A DNA stretch of 64,000 nucleotides from Carposina sasakii (taxonomy: Eukaryota; Arthropoda; Insecta; Lepidoptera; Carposinidae), in NCBI GenBank assembly GCA_014607495.2, contig CP053152.1:14305899-14369898 (forward strand), given 5' to 3'. Under the pieces are notes generated by a model, which was not told the DNA's origin, made no database searches, and was given only the letters and a program-made list of their open reading frames with translations. A program made the translations under genes and the position numbers. Each line of letters opens with the position of its first letter. The stretch's first letter is position 1. This document shows, piece by piece, positions 1 through 23,500 of this stretch.

Positions 1-1945
1 TAAAGATTCAATTCCTGTCATTGACTTGATTGATGATAAACCTAAAGAGGAAGCAGGAACTTCCGAAGTTAAAGAGGAACATAAAACAGGTCCACAGAAG
101 AAAACCAAGAAAAAGAAAAAAGACAAAGATGCACTTTTACTTGATGTCAATTTGCCAGCATTAAACTTATCCGAGAGTGATAGCAGTGACGAATCAGACA
201 GTGGTTTTGCAACATCTACAAAAGAAGTGAAAGATGAATTGGAAAAATCTGAAGATATTACTTCACCTCCAGCTGAAACAGATAAAAAAGATATACTTAT
301 TAAAGATATAGATGATAAGGATACTATTGCAGATTCCATATTGGACGAAAATAAAGAAACAAAAGAGGAAGAAAAAACTGACACTCAACAGATTTTAGAC
401 ATTTGGGATAATTTCAAGAAATATCAAGCTAAAGTTGAAAAGCAAAAAGAGAAGTTACCCCCTCTGGTTCCTATAAGAAAGCATGTATGTGAATCAGATC
501 ATGATTACTGTATAATACCAAGTGACTTAAATGGGGATGAAGAGGCAGAAAAGAAGAAAAGCAAGAAAACTCCGAAGAAAAAACGGGGAGAATTTTCCTC
601 TTCAAGCAGTAGTAGCAGCGATAGTGATTCAAGCTGTTCGTGTGGGTCCAATTGCAGTTGTTCATCTAGCAGTGGTTCGTCATCATCAAGTTCTTCAGAT
701 TCCGATTCATCAGATGATCCTGGAACTGAAAAGAAAAAACCGAAACGAGTTAAAAGACTACTGCCAGTTCGAAGACTAAGTAATGGGTCAAATGTTGATG
801 TCATGGGAATGTCTGAAACTCCAATTTTGATACCTGAAAAAACTGAACCACCTATTGCAGAATCAGATTTAGAAACAAGTGAAAGTGAAACCGATGAAGA
901 GTTTTATGATGAAAATCCACAACAGAGAGCTAAAATGAACTCTGAAAAACGGAATCAACTTCTACTATTAACTACTACTGCACCCTCTGATGGTGGCTCT
1001 GTATCAGGAGAAGCAAGTAGACCCATAACTCCCGTCAAAGAAGCAATTGAAGAAATTAACGAAATCACAGTAAAAGAGAAACCATCTAGCAGTAAAAAGA
1101 AGAGTAAAAAGAAAAAGAAATCAAAAAGCTCAAGAAAACATTTACCTATTAAAATTAACATTCCTAAAGACGTTATCACGAAAGGCGATTCGTTTATGCA
1201 ACAGCAAATACCTAATAAAATAACAATATCATTACAATCCAATACAGTACAAATACCAGAGGCTTCTAATGTATCTAGCACAACAAAATCCAATGAAAAT
1301 AAACGTGCATCGAAAAGAAGGCGCGTTCCTAATAAGTTTTATGGATATTCAAGTGATGAAGAAGGTAATCAAACACAACACACAATAACGCCTGTAGCTT
1401 TAAAGCCCCAATTGCCACCCAAGCTCGAGTGGAGGAAAGAGGATTTGCCATCTCCAACAACACACAAACCAAAAAAAGAGGCTCCTTCCCAAGCCATTGC
1501 TCCAGCGCGACTTATCAATTATCCAGAACCTATTAGGTTGACCACTCCTATTCCTGACCCAGTACCTCCGCGTATTCTCATGAATACAGAGTCTATGGAA
1601 TCTAGTGATTCAGATTCCAGCGATGAAGGGGCTTTAGAAATATGTCAACCATATAACATAAAGACTTCAGTGCCCGCTATACCGCCTACTTATCTGAATT
1701 CAGGTACATCTAGTTTGCCGTATGCTTTTAAACGGCCTGTAGTCAGAGAAGCTCGCGAAGGCGAAAGCGTGTACTGCTATTGTCGGTGTCCTTATGATGA
1801 AGTCTCTGAGATGATCGCATGCGACGCTGAGGGGTGCACCATAGAATGGTTCCACTTTGAATGTGTCGGTATAATGGTACCTCCCAAAGGCAAATGGTAT
1901 TGTCCTGAATGTAGAAAAAATCAAAATTTTCCGGGTGTCAAATAA
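1..1945 (+). CDS. PHD-finger protein with ING-type C-terminal PHD (5' partial)
   Basis: One long open exon enters from the left edge (frame set by codons at 2, 5, 8...) and stops at 1943-1945, giving about 647 residues. The N-terminal four fifths is low complexity: Lys/Glu-rich stretches, runs of Ser/Asp and poly-Lys patches, as in nuclear chromatin proteins. The last 60 residues hold a C4HC3 PHD finger (about 1771-1917): YCYC, MIACD, EGC, IEWFHFECVG, KGKWYCPEC. The EWFH and PKGKWYCP signature is typical of ING-family PHD fingers, which read H3K4me3 in histone acetyltransferase or deacetylase complexes. No ING N-terminal coiled coil is visible; it may lie upstream of the window. An RRRVPNKFYGYSSDEE block (about 1319-1365) looks like a further conserved motif. 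The chromatin role is inferred from the PHD type; the exact orthologue is not certain. Confidence 0.85.
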   Translation, partial: KDSIPVIDLIDDKPKEEAGTSEVKEEHKTGPQKKTKKKKKDKDALLLDVNLPALNLSESDSSDESDSGFATSTKEVKDELEKSEDITSPPAETDKKDILIKDIDDKDTIADSILDENKETKEEEKTDTQQILDIWDNFKKYQAKVEKQKEKLPPLVPIRKHVCESDHDYCIIPSDLNGDEEAEKKKSKKTPKKKRGEFSSSSSSSSDSDSSCSCGSNCSCSSSSGSSSSSSSDSDSSDDPGTEKKKPKRVKRLLPVRRLSNGSNVDVMGMSETPILIPEKTEPPIAESDLETSESETDEEFYDENPQQRAKMNSEKRNQLLLLTTTAPSDGGSVSGEASRPITPVKEAIEEINEITVKEKPSSSKKKSKKKKKSKSSRKHLPIKINIPKDVITKGDSFMQQQIPNKITISLQSNTVQIPEASNVSSTTKSNENKRASKRRRVPNKFYGYSSDEEGNQTQHTITPVALKPQLPPKLEWRKEDLPSPTTHKPKKEAPSQAIAPARLINYPEPIRLTTPIPDPVPPRILMNTESMESSDSDSSDEGALEICQPYNIKTSVPAIPPTYLNSGTSSLPYAFKRPVVREAREGESVYCYCRCPYDEVSEMIACDAEGCTIEWFHFECVGIMVPPKGKWYCPECRKNQNFPGVK

Positions 1946-3062
1946 GTCATTGAAAATATTGTGTGTATATAATTATCCTAATATCTCTTATTTGTATATA
2001 ACTTATTGATGATTGTAGATAATTTAGCTTTACCTGTATATCTGTAGTCAGTATGTATGTCTAAGGTTTTAGGTTATTAGGTCTGAAAAATTGTATCATT
2101 GTTATTAAAGTACATGTTATGCTTGATTCCGGCTGTGTGGCCAATACTGTAACTTGGCAAACTTAAATAACCTACTAGACAGCAGTTGGAAATATAAATC
2201 CGATTTTTGATACCAATGTAGTTTTTTATTTCTCTAAGCTACATATAAAAAGTAACGAAAGTAGTTAAATACATACATACGTTGGTTATCATTATTATAG
2301 GTAGAAAAATGAAATAATTAGTTTCAATCTGATTACATATCCGCAATGTTTGCTTTCCGCGCCTATGTGCAAGTTTATGTTTAAACATAAGCTTTGGCCA
2401 TTTCCTTTGGATGATAGCGCTAGTTACTATGTGTTTGATAATAAAATTAGTTCCTAAATCAGGCATCATAGGAAGGAGGTGTGAAGTGATAGGATTCTAA
2501 ACTGAGTTATAAACGAACTGACTGACCACCCTTATCTATGAATGTTCGTCTGCTGTCTATGGTACGGACGGTTGACAGCGTAGAAAGAGTATAGGTCTTA
2601 GACAGGGATTTGGTATCTCCTCTTATGGGTGCGGTGACGCTGGTTGACGGTCGCATTGACGGCTGTGGTTGTCGCATGTTGATAGTTGTAAACAAGGAAA
2701 TCAAGGTTATGTTAATGTAAAATTCAAATTATGCAATAAAATTTCGATTCCATTGTTTAAATCCTAGATTATTGTTATTGTACAAAAAAAATATTAATAC
2801 CTATTTTCTGGCGACTGTTTCCACTTAAACTATTAATTTGACTACTTATACTTACTGTGAAAATATGGATTATTCTAATTTCTGTATAAATAAAGAACAC
2901 TGCAGTAACTTTGTCGAAATAGGTGCGTATTTTTCCCTATTTTCTTTGATATAGGTATTTATTTTATAGATAGGTACTCAATAAGGTAGTTGGGCTAAGT
3001 AAGTTACCTACTTCTAGTAAATGAATAATGATGAAAAAATAACGTTGCCAAAAACGTAATGT
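1946..3062 (+). other. 3' UTR of the PHD gene and intergenic DNA
   Basis: AT-rich DNA after the stop codon. Candidate polyadenylation signals are ATTAAA near 2104 and AATAAA at 2889-2894. On the minus strand, 2704-2507 holds a short Ser/Thr/Arg-rich open frame that I could not assign to a gene. Nothing else recognised. Confidence 0.5.
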
Positions 3063-3212
3063 AAAAGAGATGGTAAAATTCATAGTAAAATTCGTCATCC
3101 GAGTTAATTGACCCGATAGCTCAGTTGGTTAGAGCGAAAGCACGGTTTGCGAGAGGTCGTGAGTTCAATCTCACTCGGGGAATTTTTTTCTTCATTTCTT
3201 TATCAATAATTT
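3063..3212 (+). repeat. tRNA-derived SINE, copy A
   Basis: A tRNA-like core (about 3112-3182) has A-box-like TAGCTCAGTTGG and B-box-like GAGTTCAATCTC. It is preceded by an AGAGATGGTAAAATTC leader and followed by a TTCTTTATCAATAATTTTT tail. Leader and tail are shared with copies at 4264-4411 and 44030-44169, so this is a dispersed SINE-like retroposon and not a single-copy tRNA gene. The acceptor and anticodon stems pair poorly. Confidence 0.7.
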
Positions 3213-3822
3213 TTACTTCTAGTCTACCTTCAGGAAAGTACCTACCCGATTGGGTATCTAGGTGTCTAACTATATGTATGTCATCGCCTATTGCACGCAC
3301 GCCATAAGGTTCGGTCTCTCGTTTTTGCCATCCAGTTACTACCAGCCGCCTTCTTGAAGTCATCGATCTAACTACATGAACCTACTATTAATAATGTACT
3401 TACTACTATATATTACTTACTTATAGGAATGTGCTTACTTCCAGTCACAAATAATGTAAAGGAAGAACGAACATCAAACGTCAGAGGGAATACATCATCA
3501 GTAAAAGGCTTAGGTCACTTGTTTAACTTAGGTGAGTAGGTACATAGCACAGAATATGCCATTATTAGATTCTTTCTTCTAAATCATTATGTTACAAACA
3601 GTCAAAGTAATTTTAAAGTCAAATGGTTTAGTTTCGCTAGCACTAGTGCACCCACGACGATCTGCTGAACTCCGACTTGCGCCCATGTAGCTATGTAGTC
3701 ACCAACATCGGCAACATGACGAATAACGTGCATAGTGCGGAGCCACGTGGAGAAGAAAGTGGTCACCGGCTGTGGGACATGGTGATGGTACATTACAGAC
3801 TCCATTACGCAAATTTAATAAA

Positions 3823-3984
3823 AAAAAAGAACCAAACTAGCTATGTAATAATAAAAAACTAAAAAGATGAAAACAAGTACTTAGATGTCCGGTGGTAATA
3901 ATATTATAGACCACCGGACATCTAAGTGCTTGTTTTCATCTATTCAATTTTTTTATTATTACATAAGTAGTTTGGTTCTTTTTT
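3823..3984. repeat. Long hairpin (foldback MITE-like), ~75-bp arms
   Basis: The left arm ends in ATGTCCGGTGGT and the right arm begins ACCACCGGACAT; the arms continue outward to AAAAAAGAACCAAACTA and TAGTTTGGTTCTTTTTT. The loop is about 13 bases of A/T. Small differences between the arms suggest an old insertion. No coding capacity. Confidence 0.75.
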
Positions 3985-4263
3985 ACGCAGTCGGGTTTTT
4001 GGATTTTTTAAATTATATTTTTTATTTTATACTTTTTAGTTAATATAGCTACTAATAGGTACCCTTCAAGAAACATGCTCGGCAGCTAGAAGTTTTCGTC
4101 TTACTGCTGTCTAAAAACTTTAATGCGAGAATGCTTGTTTCGCAACTTTAAATCGATATACCTAGATCATAAACGGTCAGTAGGATCGAAATATGTCCAG
4201 AGAAAATTGATAATGATTTTTAAATACCTATTCAACGATACGCCACTTGATATAGTTTATTGA

Positions 4264-4411
4264 AAAATTATTAATAAAGAAAGTGGAAAAAATTCTTCAT
4301 CCGAGTGGGAATCGAACCCACGACCACTGCAAACCGTGCCAGCCGCTATAACCACTAAGCCACCGGGTCAATTACTCAGATGACGATTTTTACCATCTCT
4401 TTATTATTATA
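4264..4411 (-). repeat. tRNA-derived SINE, copy B, with 13-bp target-site duplication
   Basis: Minus-strand copy of the same family as 3063-3212. TATAGTTTATTGA occurs immediately before (4251-4263) and after (4412-4424) the element, a perfect 13-bp direct repeat as left by LINE-assisted retroposition. The tRNA-like part has the B-box-like GGGTTCGATTCCC on the minus strand. The 3' end is an A/T-rich tail. Confidence 0.85.
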
Positions 4412-4507
4412 TATAGTTTATTGACTTTAATTTTTTTCATTTTCACAATATGGCGTCCAGTAGTCGCCATATTGGATTTTCACTAACGTCATGTCTTTAG
4501 TGACACT

Positions 4508-5034
4508 CGCCGGACTCATCATCATCGTCAGCCTATTGCAGTCCACTGCTGGACGTAGGCCTCCCCCAGTGTACGCCACATGGCTCGATGTCCCGTTTTT
4601 GCCATCCAGTCACTACCAGCCGTCCTCTTTAAGTCATCGGTCCATCTGGCCGGAGGGCGCCCAACGCCACGCTTGCCGAGGCGCGGTCTCCATTCGAGAA
4701 CCCGTTTACTCCACCGTCCATCGGTTCTACGACAGATGTGGCCGGCCCACTGCCACTTCAGTCTGCTACATTTCGAGACTATGTCTGTCACTTTGGTCTT
4801 CTGCCGGATAATCTCGTTTCGGACTTTGTCCATTCGCGATATTCAGAGCATTGACCTTTCCATAGCTCTCTGATTGACATGTAATCGGTGAGCCAGCCCC
4901 ACCGTCAGGTTCCGCGTCTCGGCTCCGTAAGTCATGGCTGGTAGAACGCATTGATCGAACACCTTGGTCTTGAGGCATTGTAGCAAGGATGACTCAAAGA
5001 TATGACGCAACTTCGCCGGACTAAGAGGAATCAA
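4508..5034 (-). mobile_element. Degenerate RTE-type LINE fragment (C-terminal end of the reverse-transcriptase ORF)
   Basis: In broken minus-strand frames the conceptual protein shows the C-terminal blocks of insect RTE endonuclease/reverse transcriptases: KTKVFDQCVLPAMTYGAET, KWQWAGHICRR, RVLEWRPRLGKR, VGRPPARWTDDL, and the terminal [11 protein letters not shown]. At least two frame shifts separate the blocks, so it is a 5'-truncated dead copy. A second copy is at 48190-48612, and only the tail is present near 59686-59736. Confidence 0.85.
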
Positions 5035-6992
5035 TTGACGTGTGAATCATAAAAATCGGCCCAGGCGTTTGGTCTGTATAGTGCTTCAAAGGAACATACA
5101 TACATACATAGGCTGTTAAACACATTACCACTCCTTTGCGTCGCACAGTCGGGTAAAAAGAAAACCATTTGTTCCCTATGCCAAGGTTTCGGTTGTGCGT
5201 TGTCTGTGACTGAGTAATTCTGTAGGTAATTCATAACGGGATTAACGGCAAATGAAGTGGCAATAGATTTTGTAACTTAATTTACTATATAAATCGTTAA
5301 TTAAACACCTATTATATGCATGCGTTTGTAAGGTAACTCTAAAAACCATCACTCATCTACCACGGCAGTTCACTTCCGTCGTACTGAAAAAACTTGCCCG
5401 AACAATTTTCAGCTAACTTGTCGATAGTGGCAAAGATCCCACCGACGCTGGTGTCTACGTCTAGAGGAGCTTTTTGTCCCCCCATGTCTGTGCGCACCCA
5501 GCCCGGATGCATAGACACCACCACAATGCCATCCTTCTTCAGATCCACGCTCATGGACTTTGTGGCTGCATTTAGAGCCGCCTGAAATTAAACACGGACC
5601 TATAATATGTCTAGGACGAATGCTATTATGTATTACCTACCTATACGGCGCGTATCATGATGCATATGTCACGCGTAGGTATCTAGCACACCCACTGGGA
5701 CAACGCCTTTTAAAACTGAGCTTTGCAAAATTCTCTTCTTGTTCTTTTATGGCAAAATTGTTGGAAATAATACTGCGCCCTTTAAATTTATTTTGCTAAA
5801 AAATTACAGAACCTTAGGCCAAAATAGACCACTTGTAGAGCCTACTTTATAATACGGATTAGGTACCTAGGAGATATTATTTTTGTTACAATACAGCAGG
5901 TAAAAGAAAGCGATCGATTTCAAAAATTTTACTCTTAACGTTTAGGTAAGTACCTTCGAACATCTATACGGGTAGAAGCCTCCTTGGTCGTTCTGCCCAA
6001 TGGAACCAAGTATCGAGCTCATGTTAACCACAACTGCCCTGTGTACGCCCATCGGCTTATCACTGTTGGTAACTGCAGCTTGCTTCAGCAATGGCAGCAA
6101 ACTCTGCAAACATAATCGGGAAGAGTCGGTAGGTAGGTATTATAGCCCATCAAAACCTTATGTACGCCCTTTACGAGACACAAATGTATGTAGTCTAATG
6201 ATCTCTGACCTTGGTTAGCATGATCGGTGCTACAGTATTGACGTTCAAGGAGTCTAAGAGTTGTTCTGTCTTCACAAGACCCAGCTTGGTAAATTTGGTG
6301 CTGACTCCAGCATTATTTACCAGCAAATTGAGACCACCATCGCCCACGGTCTTCTGTATATCTTTTGCGACATTTTCGAAATGATCAGTATTTGTCACAT
6401 CTGCGAATCAAATATAAAAATTGTAGACTAATTTAGGGACCGATAGGTAGGTACTGTAAACAGAAACTGTAATGGGCTAATGATGCACTTCTGTTCTGTG
6501 AAGCAAGTACCAAGTCGTTAAGGTGAAAGTGGAACCATGTAAGTCCCTCTTTAGGACAATGGTTATTATAAGCTAGTAGAGTGCGTTCCACCAAATAGGT
6601 CCCTTGGATGCACAGATTTGCACTACTTAGTTACTATGCCTATGACTATTGTACATTATCTTTGTTATTGCATACAAATAAATAGTAGTTACGAAATTAG
6701 GTATAGGATATTCTATGAAACGACTCTATACATAACTAATTTAATAAAATACTTAGGCATAAAAGAATATTTCTCTATGACTTGGGTAAGTAAGATGGTG
6801 GGTACCTACTCTGAGTAACAAGTAATGTGATATTTACCCAGGTTTAGAATAATAAGGTTCTTGTTTTCATCCGATAACTGTTTTAATTCCTGTAATTAAA
6901 ACATAATAACTGTAGGTACATAACATAGTAACCAGGGATTTGGTATCTCCTCATAGTAACTACACAAGTGAGTAGTTAATTCTAGTAGTTAA

Positions 6993-7052
6993 TGAACACC
7001 ATTCTAACACCCTAATAAATTAATTTTTATTAGGGTGTTAGAATGGTGTTCA
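6993..7052. repeat. Perfect 26-bp inverted repeat with 8-base loop
   Basis: The arm 6993-7018 is the exact reverse complement of 7027-7052, with loop ATTAATTT. It lies about 410 bp upstream of the cytosolic TrxR start codon and inside SDR intron 1. Perfect pairing suggests a recent foldback insertion or a structured element; no function is shown. Confidence 0.8.
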
Positions 7053-7269
7053 AACAATTTGAATTGGTTTGGGTAAAAGAAGACGGAAAATTACATTAAG
7101 TTGTGTTTACTTTACTTATGGTTTTAATTTCAGTAAGTACATAAGCCTGTAATTTAATTTATATATATTTAAATACCTACTTATAAAATAGGGATAAACG
7201 GAAAATGTTTTCTCTTAACCCAAAAAAAATGCTTACCTTAAAAAATTATTACGTCATCTTATTGCAGGA

Positions 7270-7277
7270 TGACGTCA
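7270..7277. promoter_or_regulatory. CRE palindrome TGACGTCA upstream of TrxR
   Basis: A perfect 8-bp CREB/ATF site lies 189 bp upstream of the cytosolic TrxR ATG, beside an antioxidant response element (7292-7306). The same DNA lies in SDR intron 1, so it could serve either gene. Binding is inferred from the consensus only. Confidence 0.5.
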
Positions 7278-7291
7278 GCTGTTCAACTGTC

Positions 7292-7306
7292 ATTTTGCTC
7301 AGTCAT
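7292..7306 (-). promoter_or_regulatory. Antioxidant response element (CncC/Nrf2-Maf site) of TrxR
   Basis: On the minus strand the sequence reads ATGACTGAGCAAAAT, which fits the extended ARE consensus RTGAYnnnGCRwwww at every fixed position. It lies about 160 bp upstream of the cytosolic TrxR start codon. TrxR is a standard Nrf2/CncC target, so the place and the gene agree. Function is inferred. Confidence 0.65.
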
Positions 7307-7465
7307 GCTGTCTCTTTTTTCTTCACAATATACTTACTCATTCACAAAAACGCCCAGTGCAAGTTTATTATTTCAGTTAAATAAGCGGAATTTACAGCGG
7401 GCGGTAGTGTTTGTGTGCTGTGTTATTTATTACAGTATATAATTTTCATTTCAACTAGTCGTATA

Positions 7466-19163
<11,698 letters not shown>

Positions 19164-20532
19164 ACACAGGCCACGCCCACTCACACCTACCCGCGATAAC
19201 GTTGGAAAACACTCGACTCTCTTTCACGATAATTCGAAATGCATTTCAATTGTGTACAACCTATTTTTTTTAGCACAGATGAGTGTCCCATTTTTGGAGA
19301 AATGCGGCATTCTCTATACATTGCATTTTCTAATATCAACTGCGAGCGTTTTTATAACTTATGTAAATGTTAGCGCGTTTCGATTTTTGCCGATGTTCTT
19401 CGTGTCAAATGAGCAGTGGTGTGTTTTTCGTGATAATAAATAGTTGCATTGCGTTATTTATAACGATCTCACCGATCTGTGTTTGTCCACCTTAAGGTAG
19501 GAATCGTACTTACAAAAAAATCGTAATATCCCCATTAACCAGTGATCAAAGTAGACATGCTTGTATTTGTAATATTAGTTTGTTCATAACTGTTAAAATA
19601 AACTATAATGATATTAAAGCATGTATTAATTAGAATATTTGCTAGTTCTTAGTGAAACATTAAGGGTGGGCAATTAACACTAAACGAATTTTGTTACTAA
19701 AATCAGTTTATTATTTACGAAAAAAAAGAGATAGCATATTAATATGTAGTTAAATGTGCATCCACCCTTAATATCATTATGGTGATAATTGTGTCGAATT
19801 TTGTTATTATACGATTGTAGTGTTGTCTTCAGGTGCTCTTACGATACTCTTGCCTTTAAAAATATCCTACAGGGCGAGCTAGAATCGCATCTTATATTTC
19901 CTCATGGATTGATGTTGATAATTTCATAGTATGTCTATTTTTAAGTACAAAAACAAGCTGATAAATATTGGATGTGTTGTATTATAAACCGACTTTATTA
20001 TTAGAAAAAGTTATTATAAATTACTTGTTAGAAAATGTTGTATATTTCGATTTTCAGTACAATATTTTTAAATATGTAATTAAATTAATTTAGATTTTTC
20101 ACAATTATTTTGAAATAATACAATATTTAAGTATCCTATTAGGTCACAGTATTAACAGTATTTATATTTCGAAAATAATATTCTCACATTTAAACTGTAT
20201 GTTAAAACCAGTAGACATTCCGAGCGCACATTGAACACTCTTTATACACAGTTTCTGTTTTCTTTGTATGTCTTTTTTAAACAGAATAAAGTGATATTAT
20301 ATTTTTAAATAACAATATGTACTTTTTATTTTAATGACCCCGTTAAATTTGATTAGCGACTAATTTTTCAGTCTCTATCTAAGAAGTAAGTAGTACCTAG
20401 TAAGTAAAATACATTTTGTATGTTTATTCCTTAATTATCAATACTCTTATATTTTATTGTACAACATTTCGATATTAGTATCCATTGGCTTTTACAAGGC
20501 CGAAACACCCGGCTCGAAGGACCATAATATGT
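19164..20532 (+). other. TrxR 3' UTR and tail-to-tail spacer to Mmp
   Basis: AT-rich, no gene. AATAAA signals occur at 19435-19440 and 20285-20290. TrxR (+) and the metalloproteinase (-) converge here. Confidence 0.5.
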
Positions 20533-23500
20533 CTATAACAGGTCGTTGACCTCATAATTGTTCATTTCCGGGTTGGGCTCGCAGTTGAACCAGATCTGTG
20601 CGGTCATCAGAGGGTAGTACGGATGCGCGCGGATCTGCTTGTTGTCGAACCGCCAGAACCGAGGGCCGCGGAAGAAATATGTGCCTGAAAAGTTAAGTTA
20701 TATGTTTATGCAAACTTTATGTTTGAAATTGCAGTAAGTCCAAGCCGCAAATTGTCTAAAGTTGCGAAATAGCAATTTGTCATTATCGCTATTGGTCTGC
20801 AAATTTTGACCGTTGAGTTATAACTGTCCCTATCCATTCTTAATGTTAATGGCTAGAATAGACAGGGACAGGTAGATTTTTTAAAAGTTTATGCTATGCG
20901 TCATGGCCGCCGTTAGAATCGACTATAATATAGTCGATTCCGGCAGTCACACTTAAACCTAAACGTAAAATTGGTCTTACCTGTCTTTTTCTCTCTCAGC
21001 TATTTATGTTAAGAACGGAGAGAGATAGACCTGACTAAGATTAAGTTTAGGTTTAAGTGTGACTGCCGAAATCGACCCTAATGACTAAGTAGGTTATACT
21101 ACTTTTCAGAGTTGATGAAATGTCTGCGTCTATATCTATAATTGGTACAGAATAATTATAAGACGAAAAATATATGGTATAAAATACTAACCACCCTTCC
21201 ATATAATAGCAGCGTCAACCGGATAAGGCAGGTCCCTCCACGCCGACATCTCCTTGGGGTACCCGGGGTCCATCGTCCCCGTACTCTCGTCGAACCTCCA
21301 GAACCGCTCGTACTCGATCAGGTAGGTCTTGTTATTGTAGTTCGAGAGGAACACGGTCGTCAACTCCGGTAGGTGGCGGGTCTCGAAGTAGTTGAAGAGT
21401 TTGCCTTTTTTGATCAGGTGGAAGCGGGAGTCGAAGTGCCAGTAGCGCTTGCCTGTGTGAGGGAATTATGTTAATTGAGCAATAAGTTGCCCTATTCCCT
21501 ATCCACTATTTTATTTTTGGTAAAAATTAAAAAACAATGAAGTAAAAAAATATTGATTATGTGGGTATCACATAGCATCGGTCACCAACCCGCCCGCCCA
21601 GCGTGGTGACTGGGCAAAAACCTCCCATGACAGCCTTGTGGCGTGCTCTGGGGGAGGCCTACGTCCAGCAGTGGACTGCAATAGGCTGACGACGACAACT
21701 CTATCCGACTGCGCCAGTATTCAAGTAGATTAGGCAAGTTCCAAATTTTGACGCACTCGTTTCTATAGTACTTTTGGTAAATAAGGTTATCTATTATGTT
21801 ATTATTATATTATCCCTTATTATAGGGTTAAAAAGTGTAATTTCCGTAAGCTAACATTTAGTGAGACTAGTTATATTGTGAAGTTTACCCGCGAACAGCA
21901 CGATTTCCCCGAGCAGGTTCTCGTAGATGGTCCTGACGCTGGTCATGGATTTGGGCAGTCCGCGGAACACGCTGTGGATCCGCTTCGGGTAGCCCTCTTC
22001 CAGCTGATTACGCTCCGTGAACACCCACACCCACTGTTCGAAAATGTATGCACTCTTATTGGTATTTATATAAGGTCTATCCAAAATTAGTGATTATCTT
22101 TTGACACGAAACTAGGTAGGTAAAAAGAAACAACTTTCACTATGGGACCAACTAAAAATAATCTTGAAAAAAATTATCTACTTTTCCATACAATCTCGAA
22201 TAATTACTGCACTGAAATGTATGGAACATGATTTTTTTTCAATATTTCGGAGTTGGTCCCATAGTGAAAGCTGTTTCTTTTTACCTACCTAGTTTCGTGT
22301 CAAAAGATAATCACTAATTTTAAATAGACCTTATATCTTATCTAAAGCTATGGTAAGGTCTAACTAAAGGCCTATCTATTTTCTAGTAGATTTATATCCG
22401 TAGATATTAGATAGAGAGAAAAGTCAAGTGGGGTGAAGTGCCGACGGATGTTGAGAGCTATTCGACTCAACCCCACAATCGTGTGGGGCTGAGTCCTACT
22501 TGTTAGAGGCAAAGAAATCTACATCATAAGTTTCAGTAATGAGAAGTCCCCCAGAGTCCCCCAATCTCCACTCTGACCGGTCGGAAGCGGCCAGCATCCA
22601 GCTTTTATTATATAGGTAGGTACTTATAAGATCAAGTCATGTCCGTGATTATTTATGTTCACCTATATACCTACCTACACACGTAAAGAAATTATATAAA
22701 ATTCTCAGATTGAGTCTTACGTCTACCAATACGTCCCTAAACAGGAGTGAGAACGATTCATCCTAACAACTTTTTTCGCTCCTCAGGCTCCGTTGTGTTA
22801 GGCAAGGGTACGCACACGTCACGTGACAAATATATTATATAAAATGGCGTGTTGCGCAGTAAAATTTTGTCGTAATTACAAATGACGCCTAAAATCTTCG
22901 GCGGAAGTAAGTTATCATCGGTAAGTAACACAGAATTATCCATATTTTAATAAATAATGAAAGAAATAATTTACCATTTTCAATTTAAAAATAGCGCGAA
23001 CGAGGTGAGATTGACAGTTCTATTGAGTTGCCAGCTATAAATTTTATGCCCCTCAAAGACTCTTAAAAATAATGAACGGACTATGTTCCGATTTTTTCGC
23101 ATTATTTTATATTTTCCTTTAGTTAGATTGTAATAATAGCACACAATGATTCTTAAAAACAATTGCGATTATTACCACGTGTTTTGTATTGCTAAATAAT
23201 AATATCTAATCTCAAAAACAATCAAAGTCGCCGCCATTTTGAACTTTTTAGTTGATGGTCGATTGCCATGAAAATTTTCTGACGGTCTTATAAGTTCCCA
23301 AACACATTTCCAATGTCAATAATAATAAAAGTAGCCACCATTTTGAACTTTTTAGTTAAGAGCCGGATTGCTTCCAAAATCGACATCTGAGCTTCCTTGC
23401 AGTTCTCAAACACATTCCCGATGTCAAAAATATTAAAAGTGGCCCATCACAAAAGTTCAAAATGGCGGCCACTTTTAATATTTTTGACATCGGAAATGTA

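Noticed and set aside
3112..3182. Functional tRNA gene
   Set aside because: A and B boxes are recognisable, but the stems pair badly and the flanks are shared with copies at 4264 and 44030, one with a target-site duplication. It is a SINE.
4300..4372. tRNA gene on the minus strand with good T-arm
   Set aside because: Same dispersed repeat, flanked by a 13-bp direct repeat. A transcribed tRNA cannot be excluded but is not supported.
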